From a virus, in the IMG/VR virus record IMGVR_UViG_3300020451_000101, positions 1 to 41,275 of that record: a DNA stretch of 41,275 bases. One strand, given 5' to 3'. The first letter of the stretch is position 1. Every line of letters begins with the position of its first letter. Below, one piece after another: positions 1 through 8,247 of the stretch. The position numbers and the translations under genes are program-made. Below the pieces are notes generated by a model. The model was not told the DNA's origin, searched no databases, and saw only the letters and a program-made list of their open reading frames with translations.

Positions 1-1119
1 GCGTTCGTTCCGAATAATATTGCTGAACAGTTCTTTGCTTCTGTTTATCCTACTATCTCATCTGGTAAAAATACCAAGGTTATAATCATATCCACACCTC
101 ACGGTATGAATATGTACTATAAGATATGGCACGATGCTGAAAGAAAGAAGAATGAATATATAACAACTGACGTACATTGGTCACAAGTTCCTGGTAGGGA
201 TGCTGATTGGAAAGAGCAAACTATTGCTAACACATCAGAAGCACAGTTCAGAGTTGAGTTTGAATGTGAGTTCCTAGGATCTGTTGACACTTTAATATCT
301 GCAAGCAAATTGAGGTTAATGGTTTATGAAGATCCCATCGTTACTCAGAATGGACTTGATGTATATGAAGATCCTCAGAAAGAACATCAATATACTATTA
401 CTGTTGATGTTGCTAGAGGGATTGACGGTGATTATTCTGCTTTCACGGTTTTTGATACATCCACAGTTCCATATAAATTAGTTGCCAAGTATAGAAACAA
501 TCAAATTAAACCCCTATTGTTTCCTGATATTATTCATAAAGTTGCTAAGTCATATAATCACGCATACGTATTGATAGAAGTAAATGATGTAGGGGCACAG
601 GTTGCAGACATACTTCAGTATGATCTTGAATATGATAATCTTTTAATGGCAGCAATGAGAGGTAGAGCAGGACAAGTTGTAGGACAAGGTTTCTCTGGAA
701 GCAAAGTTCAACTTGGTGTTAAGATGAGTTCAGCAGTTAAAAAACTAGGTTGTTCTAACCTCAAAGGATTATTAGAAGATGATAAGATACTAATACAAGA
801 CTATGATATTATATCTGAACTAACTACGTTTATACAAAAAGGTCAATCTTGGCAAGCGGAAGAAGGATGTCACGATGACCTTGCTATGTGTTTGGTTTTA
901 TTTTCTTGGTTATGTGTACAAGATTACTTTAAAGAGTGTCACGATAATGACATTCGTTTAAAAATGTATGAAGAACAACGAGAAGCAATAGAGGCAGATA
1001 TGGCTCCGTTTGGGTTTATTCAGGATGGTATGGATGACAATTCATTTGTGGATGATGACGGTGAACGATGGTTTACAGACGAGTATGGAGACCGTGCTTA
1101 TATGTGGGAGTATCGTTGA
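1..1119 (+). CDS. gp17: Terminase large subunit, C-terminal part (truncated by window edge)
   Basis: Headful-packaging ATPase/nuclease that docks on the portal and drives DNA into the prohead. The reading frame is open from base 1, so the gene begins outside the window and the ATPase Walker A and B region is missing. The visible part starts near the end of the ATPase domain, with a coupling-type ISTPHG motif. The RNase H-like nuclease domain follows, with three acidic positions as in T4 gp17: the Asp of VDVARGIDGD, the Glu of LIEVNDVG and the Asp of CHDDLAM. The C-terminus is acidic. gp18 follows after 62 nt, as in T4. Identity is very secure. An internal ATG at 106 is not the true start. Confidence 0.96.
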   Translation, partial: AFVPNNIAEQFFASVYPTISSGKNTKVIIISTPHGMNMYYKIWHDAERKKNEYITTDVHWSQVPGRDADWKEQTIANTSEAQFRVEFECEFLGSVDTLISASKLRLMVYEDPIVTQNGLDVYEDPQKEHQYTITVDVARGIDGDYSAFTVFDTSTVPYKLVAKYRNNQIKPLLFPDIIHKVAKSYNHAYVLIEVNDVGAQVADILQYDLEYDNLLMAAMRGRAGQVVGQGFSGSKVQLGVKMSSAVKKLGCSNLKGLLEDDKILIQDYDIISELTTFIQKGQSWQAEEGCHDDLAMCLVLFSWLCVQDYFKECHDNDIRLKMYEEQREAIEADMAPFGFIQDGMDDNSFVDDDGERWFTDEYGDRAYMWEYR

Positions 1120-1131
1120 AAGAAGGGGAAT

Positions 1132-1139
1132 CATAAATA
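1132..1139 (+). promoter_or_regulatory. Late promoter box upstream of gp18
   Basis: CATAAATA lies 43 nt before the gp18 start and close to the T4 late box TATAAATA, which is read by gp55-RNA polymerase with the clamp. It sits in the gp17-gp18 gap. The assignment rests on motif and position only. Confidence 0.6.
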
Positions 1140-1181
1140 ATTTCTAGAGAATATTTGAATTTTTTTTCAGGAGAATAAGCA

Positions 1182-3944
1182 ATGGCATCTACCCAACTTT
1201 CACCAGGGGTCGTTGTACTTGAGAAGGATCTAACAACGGTTGCGAATGCGACCATTGATAATGTAGCAAGTGTTGTTGGTTCTTTTGAAAAAGGTCCCGT
1301 AAACAAGATTGTTGATATCACTTCTGAAAAGGAGCTTTTATCAGTCTTCGGTAGACCTAACGATTACAACTACGAATACTGGTACACAGCAGCTCAGTTC
1401 TTACTGTATGGCGGTACATTGAAAGTGGTACGTGGTAACTCAACTGCATTGAAGAATGCTATTGACACAGCACAATTTACACAAACAACTTTCAGTGGAT
1501 CTGATACAACCCTAACAGTAACTGCATCAACCGACATAGCAGCACAAGATTTTATCTTGATAGACGCTGAAATTATGAAGGTCACTGCTGTAGTCGGTAA
1601 CGACCTTACTGTTGATAGAGGACAGTTATCAACTGCTGCTACAAGTCACGCAGCTGGTTCACAAGTAACATTAATTGAAGACGCAGGAACATCCACTACT
1701 ATGAATCAAGGTGGAACCCTTGCTGCTGGTGGTACTTCATTAACAGTTACAGACGCATCAACACTAGGTGTTGGTACAAACGATTATATCAAGATCGCTG
1801 ACGAAATATTACGAGTAAGTAATGTTGTTGGTAACGTATTGACAGTTAGCAGAGGAGAGTTGAGTACAACTGGATCTGCACAAACTGACTCACAGACCGT
1901 TACTAAATTAATCGTTACTGCTGGTAAGACAACAATTAACGAAGCAACATCAACTGGTGTTACTGTTCCAATCATTAGAAACGTTGAGCAGTATGAAGCA
2001 TCTGTTGAGTCTGCATCTAACAACTGGAAGTGGGGTGCAAGAACACCTGGTCTTTACGGTAACTCAATAAGAGTCGTAATGACTGACGCTGGTCCTGACC
2101 AGATCCTTTCATTAGCACAACCAACATCTGCTGAGTGGGAGTTTAGTACTACCACAGATATTTCTTACAGTGCTGCAAATGCCTCTGCTAAGATTTTTAG
2201 TTATACAATCGTTGCGACTCTAGATTCATCATCTATAGCTGGGGACTTTGCTAAAGATGAAGTTTGGAGAGCAGAAACTGATGCTGGTGTAGCAATCGCT
2301 GTACAGGGAACTGTTAAAGCATACGACCCTATTACAAGAAAGATTGAACTTTCAATCAACTACTCTTTATCTTCTGATGTATTAGAAGTTGGAGATACAA
2401 TTTGTGTTTGGACAACTGCTAGTGGTGGAACTAAGACAGGAGACAAAGCAAAGATTGAATCTGTTGAAAGACAACTATCAGTTGTAACTGGTGCATCTAG
2501 CGTTCACTTCGCTGCAAACTACACACTTGCAGATGACAATGGTAGCATTTCTATTGCTTCAGTTCGTTCTGCATACGATGATCTATACTTCGGTGGTAAT
2601 CAGAAATGGTCAAACATCGCAGCAAGACCTACAACTTCTCCGTGGGTTTCAGATCGTGGTGGTGACAACGACCAAATGCACATACTTGTATTAGATGGAG
2701 ATGGAAAACTAACTGGATCACCAGGTTCAGTTCTAGAGAAGTTCCTCTTCGTATCTAAAGCATCTGATGCTAAAGGTGTACAAGGAGAAACAATATACTA
2801 TAGAGATGTAATAAAATCTAGATCTCAATACATTTACTGGGGAGCACACGAAACAGGATCCATTATGGATGTTGATGGTAGTGCTACTGGTGATATTGGT
2901 GGATCAGGTATTAGCAGATCATTTGATTTACTAAAACAGTCTGCTGCTATTAAAACTAATGAGACATCATTAGGTCGTGAAATTATTGGAACTACTGATA
3001 GTTCTACTGTTAAGTACACACTACAAGGTGGTACTGACGGATATACACTTTCACGTTCAGAGATACTTGCAGGATTTGATCTTGTTGCTGACAAAGAAAC
3101 TATTGAAGTTGACTACATCCTAATGGGTCCTTCAATGGCAGATACAAGTGACACTGTTGCTAAAGCACAGAAGATCATTGATATCGCTGCAACTCGTAAA
3201 GATTGTATCGCATTTGTATCACCTCCAAGAGGAGATATAATCGGTGTATCAGAAACATCAGTTATAGTTAACAAGACTATTGATTTCTACAATCAGTTAT
3301 CTTCAACTTCATATGCTGTATTTGATAACAACTACAAGTACATTTACGATAAATACAACGACAAGTATCGCTACATTCCTTGTAACGCTGATACTGCTGG
3401 TTTGACATTAAGTACAACACTTAATTCAGAAGCGTGGTTCTCTCCTGCTGGATTCAACAGAGGACAACTACGTAACGCAATCAAACTTGCATACTCACCA
3501 CTTAAGGATCACAGAGATAGATTGTATGCTGCACGTGTCAACCCAATAGTAGCATTTCCTGGTCAAGGAATTGTATTATTCGGTGACAAGACAGGTCTTT
3601 CATATCAATCTGCATTCGACAGAATCAACGTTCGTCGCTTGTTCTTAGTATTAGAAGATGCAATCTCTGATGCAGCAAAGACACAACTCTTTGAATTAAA
3701 TGACGAGTTCACTCGTGCTTCATTCAAGAACATTGTCGAACCATTCCTACGTAGTGTTCAATCACGAAGAGGAATTATTGACTTCCTAGTTGTTTGTGAC
3801 ACATCAAACAACCCATCCGAAGCGATTGATCGTGGCGAATTCTTTGCCGAGATCTTCGTTAAACCAACAAGGTCGATAAACTACATTACACTAACCTTCA
3901 CTGCAACTAGAACAGGTTCTAGTTTCTCTGAAGTAACTAATTGA
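1182..3944 (+). CDS. gp18: Contractile tail sheath protein
   Basis: Polymerises around the tail tube and contracts at infection. The N-terminus (MASTQLSPGVVVLEKDLT) and the C-terminal block with NYITLTFTATRTG are typical of myovirus sheath proteins. At 920 residues it is far longer than T4 gp18 (about 659). Much of the excess lies after residue 100, where two related beta-rich repeats (about 105-166 and 182-244) are inserted. The remaining extra length is in the central protrusion region around residues 260-560. The C-terminal 300 residues are the conserved polymerising core. AGGAGA at about 1170 supports the start at 1182. A late promoter precedes it and gp19 follows after 34 nt. Confidence 0.95.
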   Translation: MASTQLSPGVVVLEKDLTTVANATIDNVASVVGSFEKGPVNKIVDITSEKELLSVFGRPNDYNYEYWYTAAQFLLYGGTLKVVRGNSTALKNAIDTAQFTQTTFSGSDTTLTVTASTDIAAQDFILIDAEIMKVTAVVGNDLTVDRGQLSTAATSHAAGSQVTLIEDAGTSTTMNQGGTLAAGGTSLTVTDASTLGVGTNDYIKIADEILRVSNVVGNVLTVSRGELSTTGSAQTDSQTVTKLIVTAGKTTINEATSTGVTVPIIRNVEQYEASVESASNNWKWGARTPGLYGNSIRVVMTDAGPDQILSLAQPTSAEWEFSTTTDISYSAANASAKIFSYTIVATLDSSSIAGDFAKDEVWRAETDAGVAIAVQGTVKAYDPITRKIELSINYSLSSDVLEVGDTICVWTTASGGTKTGDKAKIESVERQLSVVTGASSVHFAANYTLADDNGSISIASVRSAYDDLYFGGNQKWSNIAARPTTSPWVSDRGGDNDQMHILVLDGDGKLTGSPGSVLEKFLFVSKASDAKGVQGETIYYRDVIKSRSQYIYWGAHETGSIMDVDGSATGDIGGSGISRSFDLLKQSAAIKTNETSLGREIIGTTDSSTVKYTLQGGTDGYTLSRSEILAGFDLVADKETIEVDYILMGPSMADTSDTVAKAQKIIDIAATRKDCIAFVSPPRGDIIGVSETSVIVNKTIDFYNQLSSTSYAVFDNNYKYIYDKYNDKYRYIPCNADTAGLTLSTTLNSEAWFSPAGFNRGQLRNAIKLAYSPLKDHRDRLYAARVNPIVAFPGQGIVLFGDKTGLSYQSAFDRINVRRLFLVLEDAISDAAKTQLFELNDEFTRASFKNIVEPFLRSVQSRRGIIDFLVVCDTSNNPSEAIDRGEFFAEIFVKPTRSINYITLTFTATRTGSSFSEVTN
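1494..1913 (+). repeat. Tandem repeated beta-domain inside gp18
   Basis: Two copies of about 60 residues share the order LTVT-AS ... I-DAEIMKV / IADEILRV ... VVGN-LTV-RG-LST, at gp18 residues about 105-166 and 182-244. The copies are diverged at DNA level, so the duplication is not recent. Similar modules recur in phage virion proteins (family knowledge from memory). Confidence 0.75.
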
Positions 3945-3978
3945 TCTCAAGAGAAATCCTTTAAGGAGTAACTAACAA

Positions 3979-4650
3979 ATGGCAGAAGCACAACCAGGAC
4001 AGGTAGAACAGAGTTCAGTAAGAGCTCCGATATTTACCTTCCGTGATCAAGTAAGAGACTTTGCACGTCCCAATCTGTTCCAAGTAGAGATCTATGCACC
4101 TCCTGTTCTACAGGATAGTGTAGGTCCTCAATCAGGAGCAGTGGCGGGTAGTGTTGCAGAAGTATCTGAAAACACATCAGGAGCATCACAACTTAACGCA
4201 TCGGAAGCATCAGCATTCGGTACATTCCTTGTAAAAGCAGCAAACATTCCTTCATCTGTTGTCGGAGTTGTTGAAGTGCCTTACAGAGGAAGACAACTAA
4301 AACTTGCTGGTGATCGTCAATTTGAACCTTGGACAATAACTGTTCTTAACGATCAGTCATTCAAGTTCAGATCATTCTTTGAATCTTGGTCAACAAACAT
4401 CCAAGCATTACAACAGAACTTCCAGAACGCTAACACAATGGCTGAATACCAAGCAATGGCTAAGGTCAGACAGATGGATAGAAAGGGTAAGATTATTCGT
4501 ACATACAAGTTCGAGGGTATCTGGCCATCTAACATCAGTTCCATTGGTTTAGATTGGGGAACAACTGACACTCCAGAAGAGTACACAGTTGAATTCCAAG
4601 TACAGTACTGGACTTACGACAACGACGTTAACACTGGAAACGCTGGATAA
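3979..4650 (+). CDS. gp19: Tail tube protein
   Basis: Builds the inner tail tube, the channel for DNA and the scaffold for the sheath. It shares T4 gp19 landmarks: FARPNLFQVEI near residue 30, LAGDRQFEPWTITVLND in the middle, and KFEGIWPSNI followed by LDWGTTDTPEEYTVEFQVQYW near the end. At 223 residues it exceeds T4 gp19 (163), mainly through a Ser/Ala/Gly-rich insert of about 40 residues after residue 40. AAGGAG precedes the ATG. It lies between sheath and portal genes, as in T4. Confidence 0.95.
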   Translation: MAEAQPGQVEQSSVRAPIFTFRDQVRDFARPNLFQVEIYAPPVLQDSVGPQSGAVAGSVAEVSENTSGASQLNASEASAFGTFLVKAANIPSSVVGVVEVPYRGRQLKLAGDRQFEPWTITVLNDQSFKFRSFFESWSTNIQALQQNFQNANTMAEYQAMAKVRQMDRKGKIIRTYKFEGIWPSNISSIGLDWGTTDTPEEYTVEFQVQYWTYDNDVNTGNAG

Positions 4651-4666
4651 GCGGTTTTAAAACTCG

Positions 4667-4674
4667 TATAAATA
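4667..4674 (+). promoter_or_regulatory. Late promoter box upstream of gp20
   Basis: An exact T4-type late box TATAAATA in the gp19-gp20 gap, 26 nt before the portal start. Confidence 0.7.
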
Positions 4675-4699
4675 ATAAGATAAACAATAGAAAGTAAGA

Positions 4700-6328
4700 A
4701 TGTCCCAACTCTTTGGTTATTCTCTTGAACGTGCTAAGAAGGATCGAAATAAAGGTCCTTCTTTTGTGCGTCCAGAGTCAGATGACGCAGCGACACCAGT
4801 TGCGGGTGGTGGTTATTTTGGAACCGCCATCGATCTTGATGGAACATTTAAGGACGAAAATGATTTAATTCGTCGTTATAGATCTATGTCTATCCACCCT
4901 GAGTGTGATAGAGCAATCGATGATGTTGTTAACGAAGCGATTGCAGGAGAAATAGATGATGTACCAGTTGAAGTAGAACTGTCTAATTTAAAAGTCGGTT
5001 CAGGAGTTAAGAAACAAATTCGTGAAGAATTTAATAACGTACTACGACTTCTAAAATTTGACACACGTGCGTACGATATTTTTAGAAGATGGTACATTGA
5101 TGGTAAAATTTATTATCATAAGATGATCGACCCTGCTAATCCTAGGGCTGGCATCACAGAATTAAGATACATCGATCCACGTAAGATACGCAAAGTCGTG
5201 GAGATGGAGAGGAAAAAAGACAGAAACAGCATAGACCCTCGCACAATGGAAGCTCAGATAGCTCCAAAAACTGCTGAATATTATGTGTACAATCCAAAAG
5301 GTATGCGTGCTGGTATGGAAACCAGTGGTATAAAGATTGCACCTGATGCTATCGCTTTCAGTCACAGTGGTTTGAAGGATATGAATAAGAATGTGATTAT
5401 GTCACATCTTCATAAAGCAATCAAAGCACTTAACCAGTTAAGGATGATTGAAGATAGTTTGGTTATCTATAGACTATCAAGAGCACCAGAAAGAAGAATA
5501 TTTTATATTGATGTAGGTAATTTACCAAAACAGAAAGCGGAACAATACCTCCGAGAGGTAATGAGTCGCTATCGAAACAAGTTAGTTTACAACGCAGACA
5601 CAGGAGAAATTAGAGATGACAGAAAATTTATGTCAATGCTCGAAGACTTCTGGCTCCCACGTAGAGAAGGAGGACGAGGTACTGAAATCACTACGTTGCC
5701 AGGTGGACAAAATCTTGGAGAACTTGAGGATGTCAAATACTTCCAAAAGAAACTTTACCGTGCATTAAATGTACCAGAGTCTCGTCTTGAATCAGAATCA
5801 CAGTTCAACTTAGGTCGTGCTGCTGAGATTACAAGAGATGAGATTAAGTTTCAGAAGTTTGTCACTAGACTCCGTAAGAAGTTTAGTGAGTTGCTTGATG
5901 ACTTACTCAAAACACAACTTGTTCTGAAAGGTATTATCTCCATTGAAGAATGGGATGATATGTCAGAGCACATTCAATATGATTATATCGCTGATAATTA
6001 CTTCAGTGAATTAAAAGAGAAAGAGATGCTCACAGAACGTCTCAATCTTATGACCCAAATGGATCCGTTTGCTGGTAGGTACTTCTCTCTAGAGTACATA
6101 CGTCGTCAAATCTTGCGTCAAACAGATGCAGAAATGACTGACATTGATAAGCAAATTGAGGAGGAGATTGAGAGTGGTAAGCTCCAAGATCCTGCATCTA
6201 TAGATCCTGAGACTGGTATGCCTTTAGAAGATCCTATGGGAATGGGAGGAGAAGGAGGTATGGAAGAAGGTCAAGAGATCTCAGTTGATAACGTCGAACC
6301 CGCAGACTATAAACGTGGGGAATTCTAA
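4700..6328 (+). CDS. gp20: Portal vertex protein
   Basis: Forms the dodecameric portal that starts prohead assembly, conducts DNA and binds terminase and neck proteins. The length (542 aa) is close to T4 gp20 (524). Recognisable blocks are YRSMSIHPECDRAIDDVVNE, YIDGKIYYHKMID, LRYIDPRKIRKV, IEDSLVIYRLSRAPERRIFYID and VPESRLESE. The C-terminus is Gly/Glu/Met-rich and probably flexible. A late promoter precedes it. The Shine-Dalgarno is weak (GAAAG). Its stop overlaps the next late-promoter box. Confidence 0.96.
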   Translation: MSQLFGYSLERAKKDRNKGPSFVRPESDDAATPVAGGGYFGTAIDLDGTFKDENDLIRRYRSMSIHPECDRAIDDVVNEAIAGEIDDVPVEVELSNLKVGSGVKKQIREEFNNVLRLLKFDTRAYDIFRRWYIDGKIYYHKMIDPANPRAGITELRYIDPRKIRKVVEMERKKDRNSIDPRTMEAQIAPKTAEYYVYNPKGMRAGMETSGIKIAPDAIAFSHSGLKDMNKNVIMSHLHKAIKALNQLRMIEDSLVIYRLSRAPERRIFYIDVGNLPKQKAEQYLREVMSRYRNKLVYNADTGEIRDDRKFMSMLEDFWLPRREGGRGTEITTLPGGQNLGELEDVKYFQKKLYRALNVPESRLESESQFNLGRAAEITRDEIKFQKFVTRLRKKFSELLDDLLKTQLVLKGIISIEEWDDMSEHIQYDYIADNYFSELKEKEMLTERLNLMTQMDPFAGRYFSLEYIRRQILRQTDAEMTDIDKQIEEEIESGKLQDPASIDPETGMPLEDPMGMGGEGGMEEGQEISVDNVEPADYKRGEF

Positions 6329-6331
6329 ATA
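6324..6331 (+). promoter_or_regulatory. Late promoter-like box overlapping the gp20 stop
   Basis: TCTAAATA spans the gp20 stop codon and lies 19 nt before the small core gene. It matches the late consensus except in the first bases. It would drive the small core gene, gp21 and possibly gp22. Confidence 0.45.
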
Positions 6332-6350
6332 ATTACATTAGAGGTACATT

Positions 6351-6545
6351 ATGCCTAGCGTAGCTGCTAAAGAAATCATAAATAAATTGTTCTCAGGAAA
6401 TAAAGATCTTGAGAATGAAGTTAATGATGCAATGATGGCACTCTCTGCTGACACACTAGAGGCAGAGAAAAAGTCAATCGCTAAAGATTGGTTAAAAGAT
6501 CCCACACAGGAAACACCAGATGAAACTGATAACGGAACAGATTGA
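6351..6545 (+). CDS. Small prohead-core-like protein (gp67 position)
   Basis: A 64-residue acidic, helix-prone protein between portal and prohead protease, exactly where T4 has gp67 and gp68. AGAGG lies 8 nt upstream of the ATG. The C-terminus is Asp/Thr/Glu-rich. The position suggests an internal scaffold component processed by gp21. Sequence similarity to T4 gp67 is not obvious by eye, so the role rests on synteny. The last 26 nt overlap the gp21 start in another frame. Confidence 0.65.
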   Translation: MPSVAAKEIINKLFSGNKDLENEVNDAMMALSADTLEAEKKSIAKDWLKDPTQETPDETDNGTD

Positions 6546-7170
6546 TGACATTGAGATCCTCACTGAGGAGAAAAATGGCAAAAAGAATCTATACATAGAA
6601 GGAACTTTTCTGCAAGGAAACATAAAGAACCGTAATGGTCGTATGTATCCAATGGAAACACTTGCACGTGAAGTTGATAAATATTCCAACACTTACATTA
6701 AGTCTGGAAGAGCAATGGGAGAACTCGGTCATCCCGATGGTCCTATTGTAAATTTAGATAGAGTTTCACATTTAATTACTTCTCTCGTTCAAGAAGGAAG
6801 TAACTTTAAAGGCAAAGCAAAGATCCTAGAAACCCCAATGGGACAAATTGCTAAGTCACTTTTAAGTGAAGGTGTACGTCTAGGTGTGTCATCACGAGGG
6901 GTAGGCTCACTCAAATTAAACCGTGAAGGTGTAAATGTTGTGGCAGATGACTTTATGCTCGCTACTGCTGCTGATATAGTGGCAGATCCCAGTGCACCAG
7001 AGGCTTTCGTAAACGGTATTATGGAAGGAAAGGAGTGGGTTTGGACAAATTCAGCGTTAAAAGAATCAGATCTCCGCAAGGTTGAGAAGGATTTAGACAA
7101 CGCTAGTTCAAAACAAGAGCTTGCTGAAAGGCAAATTACCGCATTTGAAACCTTTTTAAAAGGTTTATAA
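6520..7170 (+). CDS. gp21: Prohead core scaffold protein and protease
   Basis: Serine protease that cleaves the scaffold and capsid proteins during head maturation. It has the herpesvirus-type assemblin fold known for this family. The likely catalytic His is H71 in GELGHPDG and the Ser is S124 or S125 in GVSSRGVG. The length (216 aa) matches T4 gp21 (212). The start overlaps the upstream gene by 26 nt, with CAGGAAA just upstream. No other in-frame start fits. A consensus site for its activity is visible in gp23 at residues 50-53. Confidence 0.95.
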   Translation: MKLITEQIDDIEILTEEKNGKKNLYIEGTFLQGNIKNRNGRMYPMETLAREVDKYSNTYIKSGRAMGELGHPDGPIVNLDRVSHLITSLVQEGSNFKGKAKILETPMGQIAKSLLSEGVRLGVSSRGVGSLKLNREGVNVVADDFMLATAADIVADPSAPEAFVNGIMEGKEWVWTNSALKESDLRKVEKDLDNASSKQELAERQITAFETFLKGL

Positions 7171-7172
7171 GT

Positions 7173-7180
7173 TATAAATA
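7173..7180 (+). promoter_or_regulatory. Late promoter box upstream of gp22
   Basis: An exact TATAAATA in the gp21-gp22 gap, 46 nt before the gp22 ATG. It probably also serves gp23, which has no clear box of its own. Confidence 0.7.
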
Positions 7181-7225
7181 TTTCTTAGTTAAACCAAAGA
7201 CTGCTTATTTAAGGAGACAACAACA

Positions 7226-8209
7226 ATGTCAGATGAGAAAGTAACAGCATCTAAAGAACAAGTAACTGAAGCCAAGTTTGATGGTGCTGTTGCTGATGGT
7301 TCAACATTAGGTGCAGTAGAAGTTCTAGGAGGACCAACTCCAATGAACTCAAAACCCGATGATGATTCAAATAAATTGAAGACTCCATCACAAACTACAG
7401 CAACACCACCAAAGACAAAACCATCTGCTGCTTCAGGCAAGGTTGAATCCGTGGATGCTGAGAATGCTGAAGGTGAGAACCTAATTGAAATTGACGTTAC
7501 AGCAGACGTTGAAGCACTAACTAATGGTGAAGACCTTAGTGAAGAGTTCAAAGAAAAAGCTGCAACTATTTTCGAGGCAGCAGTCGTCTCTAGGTTAAAC
7601 GAGGAACTTGATCGTATTCATAAAGAATATGCTGATGGTGTCGTTGACGAAGTAGAGAAGGTCAAAACAGAATTGGCAGAACAGGTAGATGAGTATCTTA
7701 CCTATGCCGTACAGTCTTGGATCGACAATAACAAACTTGCAGTAGAAAGTGGTCTCAAATCAGAGATTGCTGAGTCTGTTGTTGATGGTCTCAAAAAAGT
7801 TTTCGTCGAGAACCACATCGAGGTTCCCGAAGAAAAAACAGATATCATCTCTGAGATGGCATCTGAGTTAGATACAATGGAAACAAAGCTCAACGATCAA
7901 CTTGAAAGAAACGTTGCCCTTAATAAAGCGGTAGCGGGATTTGTTAAAGATGGGATTGTGAAGGAGATCTCCGAAGGACTTGCTAGTACCGAGAAGGAAA
8001 AATTAGCATCACTTGCCGAAGGAGTTGAGTTTGAAGATGAAGAGTCATTCCGCAAAAAGGTTGAATCTTTGAAGGAGTCTTACTTCTCAAAGAAACCAGC
8101 ACCAGCTAACGCTGAAACTATTGCTGAAGACGTTCAACCAGTAGTGGACACAGAAATGACGGATTCTATGTCACGTTACGTAGACGCACTCCGTCGCTGG
8201 ACAAAGTGA
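7226..8209 (+). CDS. gp22: Prohead core (scaffold) protein
   Basis: Major internal scaffold around which the capsid forms, later digested by gp21. The 327 residues (T4 gp22 has 269) have a low-complexity acidic Pro/Thr-rich N-terminal third. A long charged alpha-helical, coiled-coil-prone middle follows, containing EELDRIHKEY and VEKVKTELAEQVDEYL. The C-terminus ends in SRYVDALRRW, a form typical of gp22 proteins. AAGGAGA precedes the ATG. It is followed directly by the capsid gene. Confidence 0.92.
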   Translation: MSDEKVTASKEQVTEAKFDGAVADGSTLGAVEVLGGPTPMNSKPDDDSNKLKTPSQTTATPPKTKPSAASGKVESVDAENAEGENLIEIDVTADVEALTNGEDLSEEFKEKAATIFEAAVVSRLNEELDRIHKEYADGVVDEVEKVKTELAEQVDEYLTYAVQSWIDNNKLAVESGLKSEIAESVVDGLKKVFVENHIEVPEEKTDIISEMASELDTMETKLNDQLERNVALNKAVAGFVKDGIVKEISEGLASTEKEKLASLAEGVEFEDEESFRKKVESLKESYFSKKPAPANAETIAEDVQPVVDTEMTDSMSRYVDALRRWTK

Positions 8210-8247
8210 TCCAATCCTATAACCCTAATAAATTTTAGTAAAAGCTA

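Noticed and set aside
6378-6385. CATAAATA box inside the small core gene
   Set aside because: It lies within coding sequence (Ile-Ile-Asn-Lys codons), about 140 nt from the next start, and such AT-rich matches are expected by chance.
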